NCBI GenBank assembly: GCA_050010135.1
Contig: JBEKLP010000003.1
Coordinates: forward strand, 15,225-79,224
Length of the DNA: 64,000 nucleotides
Source: FEN-1073 sp050010135
GTDB lineage: Bacteria > Chloroflexota > Anaerolineae > Anaerolineales > RBG-16-64-43
Reading direction: 5' to 3'
A model generated the notes under the pieces. That model was given only the letters and a program-made list of their open reading frames with translations, did no database searches and was not told the origin of the DNA. The position numbers were made by a program, and so were the translations under genes. Position 1 is the first letter of the stretch. Each line of letters begins with the position of its first letter. Of this stretch, positions 51,853 through 59,258 are shown in pieces.

Positions 51853-54612
51853 TTATTCCTTAACCGCCTGCATCTCCTCCCAATTTTCCCCCTGCTTGGC
51901 GTCCGCCGTTAACGGAATACTGAGGGAGAGAACGTTTTCCATCACCTGGCGCACGAGCCGCGCGGCGGGAATGATCTCCGCGTCCGGACATTCGAACACC
52001 AGTTCATCGTGCACCTGCAGGATCATCCGCGTGCGCATACCGGCTCGGACCAGTTCGCCCGGCAAACGGATCATCGCGATTTTCATGATATCGGCAGCCG
52101 ATCCTTGGATGGGTGCGTTGATCGCCTCGCGCTCGGCCCGATTGCGGGTGTTTTGATCCAGCCGCGAACCGGCGGCGAGTTCCGGAAAATATCTCCGCCG
52201 GCCGAGCATAGTCTCCACATAGCCACATTCCCCCGCCGTCTTTTTAAAGGAAGCGACCAAATCGCGGATTTTGGCAAAGCGTTCGAAATATTTACGGATG
52301 AACTCCTCGGCCTCCGAGAGGGTCAGATCGGTCGAACGTGTCAGACCGTATGCCGTCTGGCCATAAAGCAGGCCGAAGTTTATTGCTTTTGCATGGCGGC
52401 GCATGGCGGATGTTACTTCGTCCCGTGGCACATCGTAGATAGCCGCGGCCGTGACGGCGTGGATATCCTCCCCGTGGCGGAAGGCATCGATCATCCCCGG
52501 ATCGCTCGCCATGTGCGCCGCCAGCCGCAGTTCGATCTGGGAATAATCGATCGAGAGCAGGCGGTGGCCGGGCGAACCCACGAACGCGCGGCGGATCCGC
52601 CGGCCTTCCTCGGTGCGGGTGGGGATGTTCTGAAGATTCGGATCGGAAGAGGATAATCGGCCGGTGACCGTGCCGGTCTGATTGTAGGACGTGTGCACTC
52701 TGCCGGTTGCCGGATTGACCTCGTCCCGCAGCGCCTCCACATAGGTGGAGAGCAGCTTGGACAATTCGCGATGGCGCAGGATCTGCTCAACCACCGGATG
52801 CGCTCCGGCCAGGCTCTCAAGCACGTCGGCGGCGGTGGAATATTTTCCGGACGCCGTCTTGCGGGATTTGTCCGGCGGCTGCAGCCCCAACTGGCCGAAC
52901 AATACATCTGCCAGTTGCTGGGTGGATTGCAGATTGAACGGACGGCCGACCATCTCGTGCACCCGGACCTCGATCCGGTGCAATTCCGATTGCCAATCCT
53001 GTCCCAGCCCGTCCAAATAGGGAAGGTCCAGCCGGACTCCCTCGCGTTCCATGGCGGCCAGAACCGGGATCAGCGGCATTTCCATTTCGGCAAACAGTTT
53101 CGTTTGACTGCGGGATTCCAAATCCTTTCGAAGGGGAGCCACCAACCGCAGGGAAATATCCGCGTCGGCGGCGGCATAGGGGGCCGCCTGAGAGGCCGGA
53201 ACGCAGTCCATGGTGATTTGCTTTGTGCCCTTGCCGATCAGCGCTTCGATCGGTGTCATCTCCGCTCCAAGGCGGAGGAACCCGAGATCCTTCAAGCCGA
53301 GACTGTGCGACGCGGGGTTGCACAGCCATTCGGCCACCATGGTATCGAAGGCGGGCGCGGAAATAGGCAGTCCGGCGCGCTCCAATACGGTCAGGTCATA
53401 TTTAATATTGTGGCCGGTTTTCGGAACGTGGCTGTCGGAGAGCAGCCCGCCCAGCCGTTCTTTGACCGCGCCCAGTTGCATGTTCGGCCCGCCTTCATGA
53501 CGGATCGGAATGTAGTGGCCCTCGCCCTCCGCCACCGCCAGCGACAAGCCTACCAGTTCGGCCCGCATCGGATCGGTCGAGGTGGTCTCGGTGTCGAGCG
53601 CGAGGATCGGCGCGCGGGAAATGCTTTCGGCCAGGGCGGCAAGTTCCGCATCGCTCTGCACCAGGTGCCAGCGGGTGACCTCGGCCCGGGCTTTCGGCTC
53701 GGCGAACATTCCCATCTGCACTGCGGAGGCGGCTCTCCCGGGCAACCGGGAGAGCAGGGTGCGAAATTCCAATACCTGGAACAACGCGGCCACTTCTTCG
53801 CGCGAATATCGCCCCACCCGGCATTGGGCGAGATCCGCGCGCAACGGGACGTCGGTGCGGATGGTGGCCAACGTGCGCGATAGGATTGCGTTTTCCCGCC
53901 CGGCTTCCAGCTTGGCGCGGTAGCGCGGCGGCACGTCTCCCAGCCGGTGGTAGATTTCATCCAGCGTACCGTACGTTCGCAAAAGTTCGGTGGCGGTCTT
54001 TTCGCCGATGCCGTTCACGCCGGGGATGTTGTCGGACTTGTCGCCCACCAACGCTTTGTAATCGATCAGTTTCTCCGGTGAAAATCCCCATTGCTCCTCG
54101 AACTTGGCCGGATCGTAATCGATGGATTCGGAAAGGGAGCGGCCCGGCAGCCGGACGGTGATCCGTTTACTGACCAGCTGCAATAGATCCCGGTCGCCGC
54201 TGAGGATGAGCGTGTCGGTTCCGGATTCCGACATTTGGCGGGCGATTGTGCCGAGCACGTCGTCGGCTTCGAATCCCTCGGCCTCGAAAATGGGGATGCG
54301 GAACACGCGCACAACCTCGCGGATGCGGTCGATTTGCGGCCGCAGGTCCTCGGGCATCTTGGCGCGCGTGGCTTTGTAGGCGGGATAGAGATCGTCGCGG
54401 AATGTTTTACCGGTATCGAAGGTGACGGCCAGATATTCGGGTTTTTCTTTTTCCAGAAGCGAGAGCAGGATGGAGGTGAAGCCGAACGTGCCGGCGGTGG
54501 GTTCGTCGCGGGAGGTGGTCCAGCGGGTGGTTTGCGTTCCCGCGGACGTCAGCGCGAAATAGGCGCGATATGCCAGCGCGTGTCCGTCCAGCAGGATGAT
54601 TTTAGGAGCCAT
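51853..54612 (-). CDS. polA: DNA polymerase I
   Basis: The 919-residue enzyme has an N-terminal 5'-3' exonuclease (ILLDGHALAYRAYFAL, SGDRDLLQLV, YKALVGDKSDNIPGVNGIGEKTA). A 3'-5' exonuclease domain with catalytic DxE in ILALDTETTSTDP follows. The polymerase domain has motif A LLSIDYSQIELRLAAHMA, motif B RRHAKAINFGLLYGQTAYGL and motif C ILQVHDELVF. It repairs and fills Okazaki gaps. The retained DxE suggests active proofreading. The gene overlaps the upstream regulator gene by 11 bases. Confidence 0.98.
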   Translation of the reverse strand: MAPKIILLDGHALAYRAYFALTSAGTQTTRWTTSRDEPTAGTFGFTSILLSLLEKEKPEYLAVTFDTGKTFRDDLYPAYKATRAKMPEDLRPQIDRIREVVRVFRIPIFEAEGFEADDVLGTIARQMSESGTDTLILSGDRDLLQLVSKRITVRLPGRSLSESIDYDPAKFEEQWGFSPEKLIDYKALVGDKSDNIPGVNGIGEKTATELLRTYGTLDEIYHRLGDVPPRYRAKLEAGRENAILSRTLATIRTDVPLRADLAQCRVGRYSREEVAALFQVLEFRTLLSRLPGRAASAVQMGMFAEPKARAEVTRWHLVQSDAELAALAESISRAPILALDTETTSTDPMRAELVGLSLAVAEGEGHYIPIRHEGGPNMQLGAVKERLGGLLSDSHVPKTGHNIKYDLTVLERAGLPISAPAFDTMVAEWLCNPASHSLGLKDLGFLRLGAEMTPIEALIGKGTKQITMDCVPASQAAPYAAADADISLRLVAPLRKDLESRSQTKLFAEMEMPLIPVLAAMEREGVRLDLPYLDGLGQDWQSELHRIEVRVHEMVGRPFNLQSTQQLADVLFGQLGLQPPDKSRKTASGKYSTAADVLESLAGAHPVVEQILRHRELSKLLSTYVEALRDEVNPATGRVHTSYNQTGTVTGRLSSSDPNLQNIPTRTEEGRRIRRAFVGSPGHRLLSIDYSQIELRLAAHMASDPGMIDAFRHGEDIHAVTAAAIYDVPRDEVTSAMRRHAKAINFGLLYGQTAYGLTRSTDLTLSEAEEFIRKYFERFAKIRDLVASFKKTAGECGYVETMLGRRRYFPELAAGSRLDQNTRNRAEREAINAPIQGSAADIMKIAMIRLPGELVRAGMRTRMILQVHDELVFECPDAEIIPAARLVRQVMENVLSLSIPLTADAKQGENWEEMQAVKE

Positions 54613-55594
54613 GACGGTCGGACGGTCCGGCGGAAGAGTCCGTCGGTTTGGATGGGGGAAGATCGCCGGTGCGGCGTTTTCGGCCGTGAATTTCGCCGGT
54701 CCTGTGTCGGGGTGTCAGTAATTCGCCCGTTTTATGCCTGAGCGCGGCGAGTTCGTCGGTGATCCTGCGAACGGTTCCGGTTGCCGGCGGGAGGTCGAGT
54801 GCTTTTTCGAATGCCTTGGCCCTGCGGCGGGCGACGGAAAGCGAGGTCTTCCGGTCGAACAGCAGGGTCAAGTCGTAATTCAACGCGAGGGAAATCGAAT
54901 AGAGGAAGACCTCCTCGTTCTCCGGCGGAAGCCGGACGTATTGAGCGATCGCGCCGCCGGGAGTTTCGGCCCACATCTGGGAAACGCGCCGCGCGACGAG
55001 GGATAGTTTTTCGCGGGACAGCGATCCGGCGCCGGCATGCAGTTCCCCGCCGTGGGTGATCAGGCAGGCCAGGGCGGAATTCTCGGCCGACAACCACTCC
55101 AGCCAGGCGCCGGCCTTGCCGGCGTTTTCCAACCAGGGGACGGATCGGGTGGATTTTTTGGGCGGGGGCGGTTTAATCGTAGCTTCCTCGGCGGTCTCGG
55201 GCTCGCCCGGGAAGACTTCAGCCAGCGATGGGACGTCGGCCCCTAACAGGGCGGCGATTTGCGGGACCAGGTCCGGCAGATAGAATGGTTTGGTGATTGC
55301 TCCCTGCATCCCCAGCATCGGGATGACCGGATTATCGGGGTTGTTGTCCGGCGGGATGCCAAGGAGCAGGATTCCCGGATGGACTCCTTGTAATGCGCGG
55401 ATGAGTTCCTCCGCAGGCCCATCGGGCAGATGGAAGTCGATGATCGCCAGATCGAGGGGCCCGCCGGATGCGAGCTGAAACGCTTCGCGTCCGGTGTGGG
55501 CCAGGATGCATTGGAATCCTACCGACGAGAGCGCCTGCTGCAGCATCCCGGCAAAGCCCGGGCTGGCATCCACGATTAGAATCGAACGGCTCAT
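54602..55594 (-). CDS. receiver domain fused to roadblock/LC7-like domain
   Basis: The 330-residue protein begins with a receiver (SILIVDASPGFAGMLQQALSS, phosphoacceptor D53 in LAIIDFHLPDG, K102 in AITKPF). The acidic pocket is partly changed, since D9 is followed by Ala. About residues 155-265 look like a roadblock/LC7-like domain (GAWLEWLSAENSALACLI, LALNYDLTLLFDRK). The last 60 residues carry four short repeats of the type RTGE or RTGD (KTGELL, RTGEIH, RTGDLPP). It overlaps the start of polA. A link to GTPase-type motility or polarity systems is possible. Confidence 0.8.
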   Translation of the reverse strand: MSRSILIVDASPGFAGMLQQALSSVGFQCILAHTGREAFQLASGGPLDLAIIDFHLPDGPAEELIRALQGVHPGILLLGIPPDNNPDNPVIPMLGMQGAITKPFYLPDLVPQIAALLGADVPSLAEVFPGEPETAEEATIKPPPPKKSTRSVPWLENAGKAGAWLEWLSAENSALACLITHGGELHAGAGSLSREKLSLVARRVSQMWAETPGGAIAQYVRLPPENEEVFLYSISLALNYDLTLLFDRKTSLSVARRRAKAFEKALDLPPATGTVRRITDELAALRHKTGELLTPRHRTGEIHGRKRRTGDLPPSKPTDSSAGPSDRHGS

Positions 55595-55701
55595 GCGGTA
55601 AGTTTACCCCGCTTTCGCCATTCGAGCTTGACCGAAATAATCCTTGAGAAAAAATAATAATTTGCCTCGAAGACGCGCTGAGGACTTATCCGCTGGAGCC
55701 C

Positions 55702-56025
55702 GTGCCGGCTTCCTTGAAAACCCGGGTGATGAACCGGATCCGGCCGCAGTCCTTCGTCCCCCGCTTTACATTCCCATGGCTCGAAACCGCGATCAGCCTG
55801 ATGATTTCCACCTTGCTCACGGTTGTTGTTACCCTGCTGCTGGAAATTCCTCCTGCGGCGGCCGTGCGTCTTCAAAATTCCGTGCGGATTTTCCTGCTTC
55901 AGCCAGGCTCCCGATCGATCGTACAAGCGACGCCAATGTCGGCGATCCTGGCGGCAATGTGCCTGGTGTTGGCGTTGATGTTGTTTCAAAAGCCGTTTAC
56001 CCCGCGGGTGTCGTCCCATCGCTAA
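55702..56025 (+). CDS. possible small membrane protein, 107 aa
   Basis: A GTG start with GGAGCCC just upstream opens a frame of 107 codons with two hydrophobic segments: AISLMISTLLTVVVTLLLEIP and MSAILAAMCLVLALMLF. No family is recognised. An overlapping frame on the opposite strand is Arg/His-rich and less convincing. A real gene is plausible because of the two well-formed membrane helices. Confidence 0.5.
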   Translation: MPASLKTRVMNRIRPQSFVPRFTFPWLETAISLMISTLLTVVVTLLLEIPPAAAVRLQNSVRIFLLQPGSRSIVQATPMSAILAAMCLVLALMLFQKPFTPRVSSHR

Positions 56026-56236
56026 GTGAATATACCCGGAGAGCCGGCGCAGTCAGCTTAAAGATCGGCGGCTAGACAGCAGGTCGGTGAAAACGGAAAT
56101 CGACGCTGTCCCCCGGGTGTGCCTATTGGTTTTTCGATAGCTTGCCACTTCCAAATCTTCGCGGAATTTTTTACGGAGACTTAATCCCAAATAGCCCGCA
56201 TCCCGCTGATCCATAATAGATAATATGCAAACCGGA

Positions 56237-56245
56237 TGATATAAT
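56237..56245 (+). promoter_or_regulatory. extended -10 promoter next to the start codon
   Basis: TGATATAAT, an extended -10 with perfect TATAAT, ends 6 bases before the ATG at 56252. The six bases hold no Shine-Dalgarno, so the transcript probably starts at the ATG. Confidence 0.6.
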
Positions 56246-56251
56246 TTTTCC

Positions 56252-57154
56252 ATGGATTCCGAAGACAATTCCGCGTGGAATTCCGCCGGCTCCAGCCGAA
56301 TCCTCGGTATGAAAGCCTGGCAAGTCGCCTTGTTGGGGGGGATGGGGCTATTGGACTGCCTTGTGCTGGCCGTCGGGGTTGTAATTATTTTCAGTTCCAC
56401 ATCATCGCGTTCCACCGGCCAGGTCGCGCAAGCAATCCCCACCGCGGAACCCACGCTGCCCGCAGCCGCGGTTCCCGTTCCGACCGTCGACGCTTCCCTG
56501 TTCACCCCGGAGCCCTCCGCCACGCTGAATTATCTGTTCCCCACGTACACGCCGATCGGAACCCTCACCGCCGACAGTCCGACTCCCTCGGCCTCGGCCA
56601 CGTCCTCGATGGAGGGCTGGGTGAAGTTTTCGGTTCGGGAATTGGAAATCTGGATGCCGGGAAGTTTCGCGGCCGGAAATCCCCACACCGACGCCAAAGC
56701 CATCGTTGCCTCCTTGAAGGAGAAGGGCGCCAATTATAATTTTGACAGCATCGAAAAGGATTTAAAGGCCTCCACGAAGAATTACGTTTTTTGGGGCATC
56801 GATTCCATTCAGGGGAACCCGGCTATTGTGACAAATGTGGCCATCCAATACGAATACCCGAACTCGGGGGAGACGATGGCGGATTACGCCACCCGGTTCA
56901 TCGCCAGGATGTCGGGCGATTATATGTTGATCGAGCAAAATAGCATACCCAGCACGCTCTACGAAATCGATCAGATTCTCATGGAGACGAAAACTACCTC
57001 GGGGACTCCCATGCGGATCGCCCTCTACGCCGTCCGGGATCAAAATATCGTTTGGGACGTTGTGTGCATCACCGCCGCGGACGAGATGGACGACCGTTTG
57101 CCCGCCTTCGAATTGATGGTCGACACCCTGAGGGTGCTGGCCGGCCCCCAATAA
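56252..57154 (+). CDS. membrane-anchored protein of unknown function
   Basis: The 300-residue protein has one membrane segment (VALLGGMGLLDCLVLAVGVVIIF, about 28-50), a Thr/Pro/Ala linker to about residue 125, and an extracytoplasmic domain of about 170 residues with WVKFSVRELEIWMPGSFAAG and YATRFIARMSGDYMLIEQ. The C-terminal domain shows the pattern of DUF1795/PsbP-like or similar stress proteins, but I cannot name it. The mRNA is likely leaderless. Confidence 0.72.
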   Translation: MDSEDNSAWNSAGSSRILGMKAWQVALLGGMGLLDCLVLAVGVVIIFSSTSSRSTGQVAQAIPTAEPTLPAAAVPVPTVDASLFTPEPSATLNYLFPTYTPIGTLTADSPTPSASATSSMEGWVKFSVRELEIWMPGSFAAGNPHTDAKAIVASLKEKGANYNFDSIEKDLKASTKNYVFWGIDSIQGNPAIVTNVAIQYEYPNSGETMADYATRFIARMSGDYMLIEQNSIPSTLYEIDQILMETKTTSGTPMRIALYAVRDQNIVWDVVCITAADEMDDRLPAFELMVDTLRVLAGPQ

Positions 57155-57447
57155 AACCCACGCGGATCGAAGCCCTTCGGATTGCCTGTCCGGCGGCGGA
57201 AAACCGTCCGGCGGGAATTGCATTCCGGACCGATCGGCACCAACAACCCCCCGTCGGAGAGCGCCCATCGGCTGGGGTCGGAGTGGATCGCGCATGAGAT
57301 CGCCGTTGGCTTGCGCGTGCCCCCGATGCTGATCCCGGGGGAATGGGATATCGTTCTCCTTCCGCCCCCTCCTCGGATTTTTCCAAGGTGCGCATCTCCA
57401 ACCCTCGAACGTTCCGATTCCACCCGCTCGAAATCCCCCCTTGACAT
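57155..57447 (+). pseudogene. truncated, frameshifted relic of a RES-domain gene
   Basis: Right after the membrane-protein stop, one frame reads SAHRLGSEWIAHEIAVGLRV and PPMLIPGEWDIVLLPPPP. This matches the C-terminal half of the RES domain (GdxWlxxxxsxxLxVPSxxxpxExNxllNPxH). A shift in the C-rich run near 57365 moves on to FSKVRISNPRTFRFHPLEIP, the usual RES end. The N-terminal part and any antitoxin gene are missing. RES proteins are toxin-type NAD-degrading enzymes. The relic ends at the arsR promoter. Confidence 0.5.
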
Positions 57448-57468
57448 ATAGACGGTTGTCTATATAAT
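57441..57468 (+). promoter_or_regulatory. arsR promoter with operator in the spacer
   Basis: A perfect TTGACA (57441-57446) and TATAAT (57463-57468) are separated by 16 bases. The spacer is filled by the palindrome TATAGAC-GGTT-GTCTATA (57447-57464). ArsR bound there would block RNA polymerase. Confidence 0.85.
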
Positions 57469-57488
57469 ATCGGCCGGCGGGAAGGAAC

Positions 57489-57803
57489 ATGGCCAATCCC
57501 AAGCAGCTCATTAAATCCGTCGAATTTGCGAAGGCGATCGCCGATTCCACGCGGCAGAAGATTATGCGCTACTGCTGTTGCGAATGGCGCTCGGTGAGCG
57601 AGGTGGCGGACCATATGGGCGTCACCCAGCCCACCGTTTCGCATCATATGGCCGTCCTGCGGGACGCCGGCCTGGTGGAAATCCATCATCGGGGAAAACA
57701 GACTTTTTACAGGCTGGATCAGGGAAAAATGGAAACGTGCTGCGGCGAGTTGACGCGCAGCTTTGCTCCCAAAGGAGGTTCCACGGCAGCATTCAAAGAC
57801 TGA
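57489..57803 (+). CDS. arsR: ArsR-family metalloregulator
   Basis: The 104-residue winged-helix repressor has DSTRQKIMRYCCCEW, then SVSEVADHMGVTQPTVSHHMAVLRDAGLVE (recognition helix) and the wing KQTFYRL. The canonical CVC site of ArsR aligns with SVS here. Cysteines instead lie at 29-31 (CCC) and 84-85 (CC), a different possible arsenite site. It is followed by arsM, and its operator sits before both genes. The ATG follows GGAAGGAAC. Confidence 0.92.
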   Translation: MANPKQLIKSVEFAKAIADSTRQKIMRYCCCEWRSVSEVADHMGVTQPTVSHHMAVLRDAGLVEIHHRGKQTFYRLDQGKMETCCGELTRSFAPKGGSTAAFKD

Positions 57804-57827
57804 CGGCGACTTTTTTTCGGTCAATCC

Positions 57828-57843
57828 ATAGACACACGTCTAT
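57828..57843. promoter_or_regulatory. second ArsR-type operator before arsM
   Basis: ATAGAC-ACAC-GTCTAT matches the operator in the arsR promoter arm for arm and spacer for spacer. It lies between arsR and arsM, 16 bases before the arsM ATG, which has AAAGGAGA. Confidence 0.8.
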
Positions 57844-57859
57844 ACAAAAGGAGAATACC

Positions 57860-58621
57860 ATGACGAATCAAGATACGGAAGCGATCCACACGGCTGTGCG
57901 GGATCATTACCGCCGGGAAGCGGAGAATTTTTCCTCGGAGTGTTGCGGGTCCAAAGCGCCTTGCGATTGCTCCTCGTCGAAAAATTATGTGGCGGATGAC
58001 TTGCAGGGCCTCCCGGCTGGCCTGGCGGATGTTTCGCTGGGGTGCGGCAATCCGGTCTCGGCGATCGACATGCGGGAAGGCGACACGGTGATGGACTTGG
58101 GCTCCGGCGGGGGACTGGATTGCTTCCTGTCCGCCAAGAAAGTTGGTCCTACCGGTAAGGTGATCGGGGTGGATATGACCCCGGAGATGATCGCCAAAGC
58201 GGAAGCCAACGCGCTTAAGGTCGGCGTCCCCAACGTCGAATTCCGGCAGGGACAGATCGAATCCATTCCCGTCGCCGACGCGGAAGTGGATGTCGTCATT
58301 TCGAATTGCGTGATCAACCTCTCGCCCGACAAACCGGCGGTGTTCCGTGAGATGTACCGGGCATTGAAAAGCGGCGGGCGCGTGGCCGTCTTCGACATCG
58401 TCACCAACGGTCCGATGTCGCCCATGGTGGCCAAGTCGCAGGAGAGTTGGGCAGGCTGCGTCGCCGGAGCGCTGGATATGGAGGAGTACCGGCAGGGGTT
58501 GATCGCCGCCGGGTTCCAGGACGTGGCGGTGACTCCCACGGACGGTACGCCCCTGGCCAGCGTTGCGCAGAGGCTTCCCGGCGTTCCCTTCTCAGCGCTG
58601 ATCACTGCGCGGAAACCATAA
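57860..58621 (+). CDS. arsM: arsenite methyltransferase
   Basis: The 253-residue SAM-dependent enzyme methylates trivalent arsenic, which detoxifies or volatilises it. The SAM motif VMDLGSGGGLDCF is complete. Arsenite-binding cysteines lie at C62 (SLGCGNP), C150 (ISNCVINL) and C200 (WAGCVAG), as in characterised ArsM. The N-terminal CCGSKAPCDC cluster may bind extra metal. The ATG is at 57860, so the longer frame that reads through arsR is not the gene. It is co-regulated with arsR through the operators. Confidence 0.96.
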   Translation: MTNQDTEAIHTAVRDHYRREAENFSSECCGSKAPCDCSSSKNYVADDLQGLPAGLADVSLGCGNPVSAIDMREGDTVMDLGSGGGLDCFLSAKKVGPTGKVIGVDMTPEMIAKAEANALKVGVPNVEFRQGQIESIPVADAEVDVVISNCVINLSPDKPAVFREMYRALKSGGRVAVFDIVTNGPMSPMVAKSQESWAGCVAGALDMEEYRQGLIAAGFQDVAVTPTDGTPLASVAQRLPGVPFSALITARKP

Positions 58622-58630
58622 CGGTATCCG

Positions 58631-58660
58631 ATCCCCGACAAAAAGCCGGGGGATTTTTTT
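58631..58660 (+). terminator. rho-independent terminator after arsM
   Basis: ATCCCC pairs with GGGGAT around a loop of 12 bases, which are mostly A and G. A run of seven T follows. It lies 9 bases after the arsM stop. Confidence 0.75.
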
Positions 58661-58789
58661 ATCGGTTGCAGGGATTCGGGTATGATTCCTGTATCTATTG
58701 GTAAAGAGACTCCCCTATTCGCGGTGGAATAGAATCCGGGGAATGCCTGTGCTAGAATTCAAGGAATCCACCATCCGGAGGAGAATTCC

Positions 58790-59257
58790 ATGGATAACAA
58801 CAAACCCCGCGGAAAATATTATGAAGACCTCACGATCGGCCAAAAATTTTCCACCGCCAGTCGTACGGTGACCGAGGCCGATGTGGTTGGTTTCGCCGGC
58901 TTATCGGGCGATTTTAACCAGATTCATATCGACGCCCGGTACGCCACCCAGGGACCGTTCGGCCAGCGCGTGGCGCACGGCCTGCTCGTCCTTTCCATTA
59001 TCTCGGGCCTCGCCGTGCAGACCGGAATCATGGACCGCACGGTGATCGCCTTCCGTGAAATCGCCGATTGGAAATTCAGCAAACCGGTCTTCTTCGGCGA
59101 TACGGTGCGGGGCGAGATGGAAGTGGTGGGCCTCAAACCGTTCCCGCGCCTGGGCGGGGGCGCGGTGGACATCGCCATCACGGTTAAGAATCAAAAAGAC
59201 GAATCCGTGATGAGCGGCACGTGGGTCATTCTGCTCCAGAGCAAGCCCGCCGATTGA
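58790..59257 (+). CDS. MaoC-like (R)-hydratase
   Basis: The 155-residue hot-dog fold protein has the hydratase site in GLSGDFNQIHIDARYA (D41, H46) and the following FGQRVAHGLLVLSIISGL. It would hydrate enoyl-CoA or act on a related thioester. The ATG has GGAGGAGA. It stops one base before the PBP gene begins, so the two are co-transcribed, though no functional link is clear. Confidence 0.92.
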   Translation: MDNNKPRGKYYEDLTIGQKFSTASRTVTEADVVGFAGLSGDFNQIHIDARYATQGPFGQRVAHGLLVLSIISGLAVQTGIMDRTVIAFREIADWKFSKPVFFGDTVRGEMEVVGLKPFPRLGGGAVDIAITVKNQKDESVMSGTWVILLQSKPAD

Positions 59258-59258
59258 T

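Noticed and set aside
55591..56019. 142-codon minus-strand frame opposite the small membrane protein
   Set aside because: Its product is rich in Arg, His and Gln without domains, whereas the plus-strand frame has two clear membrane helices.
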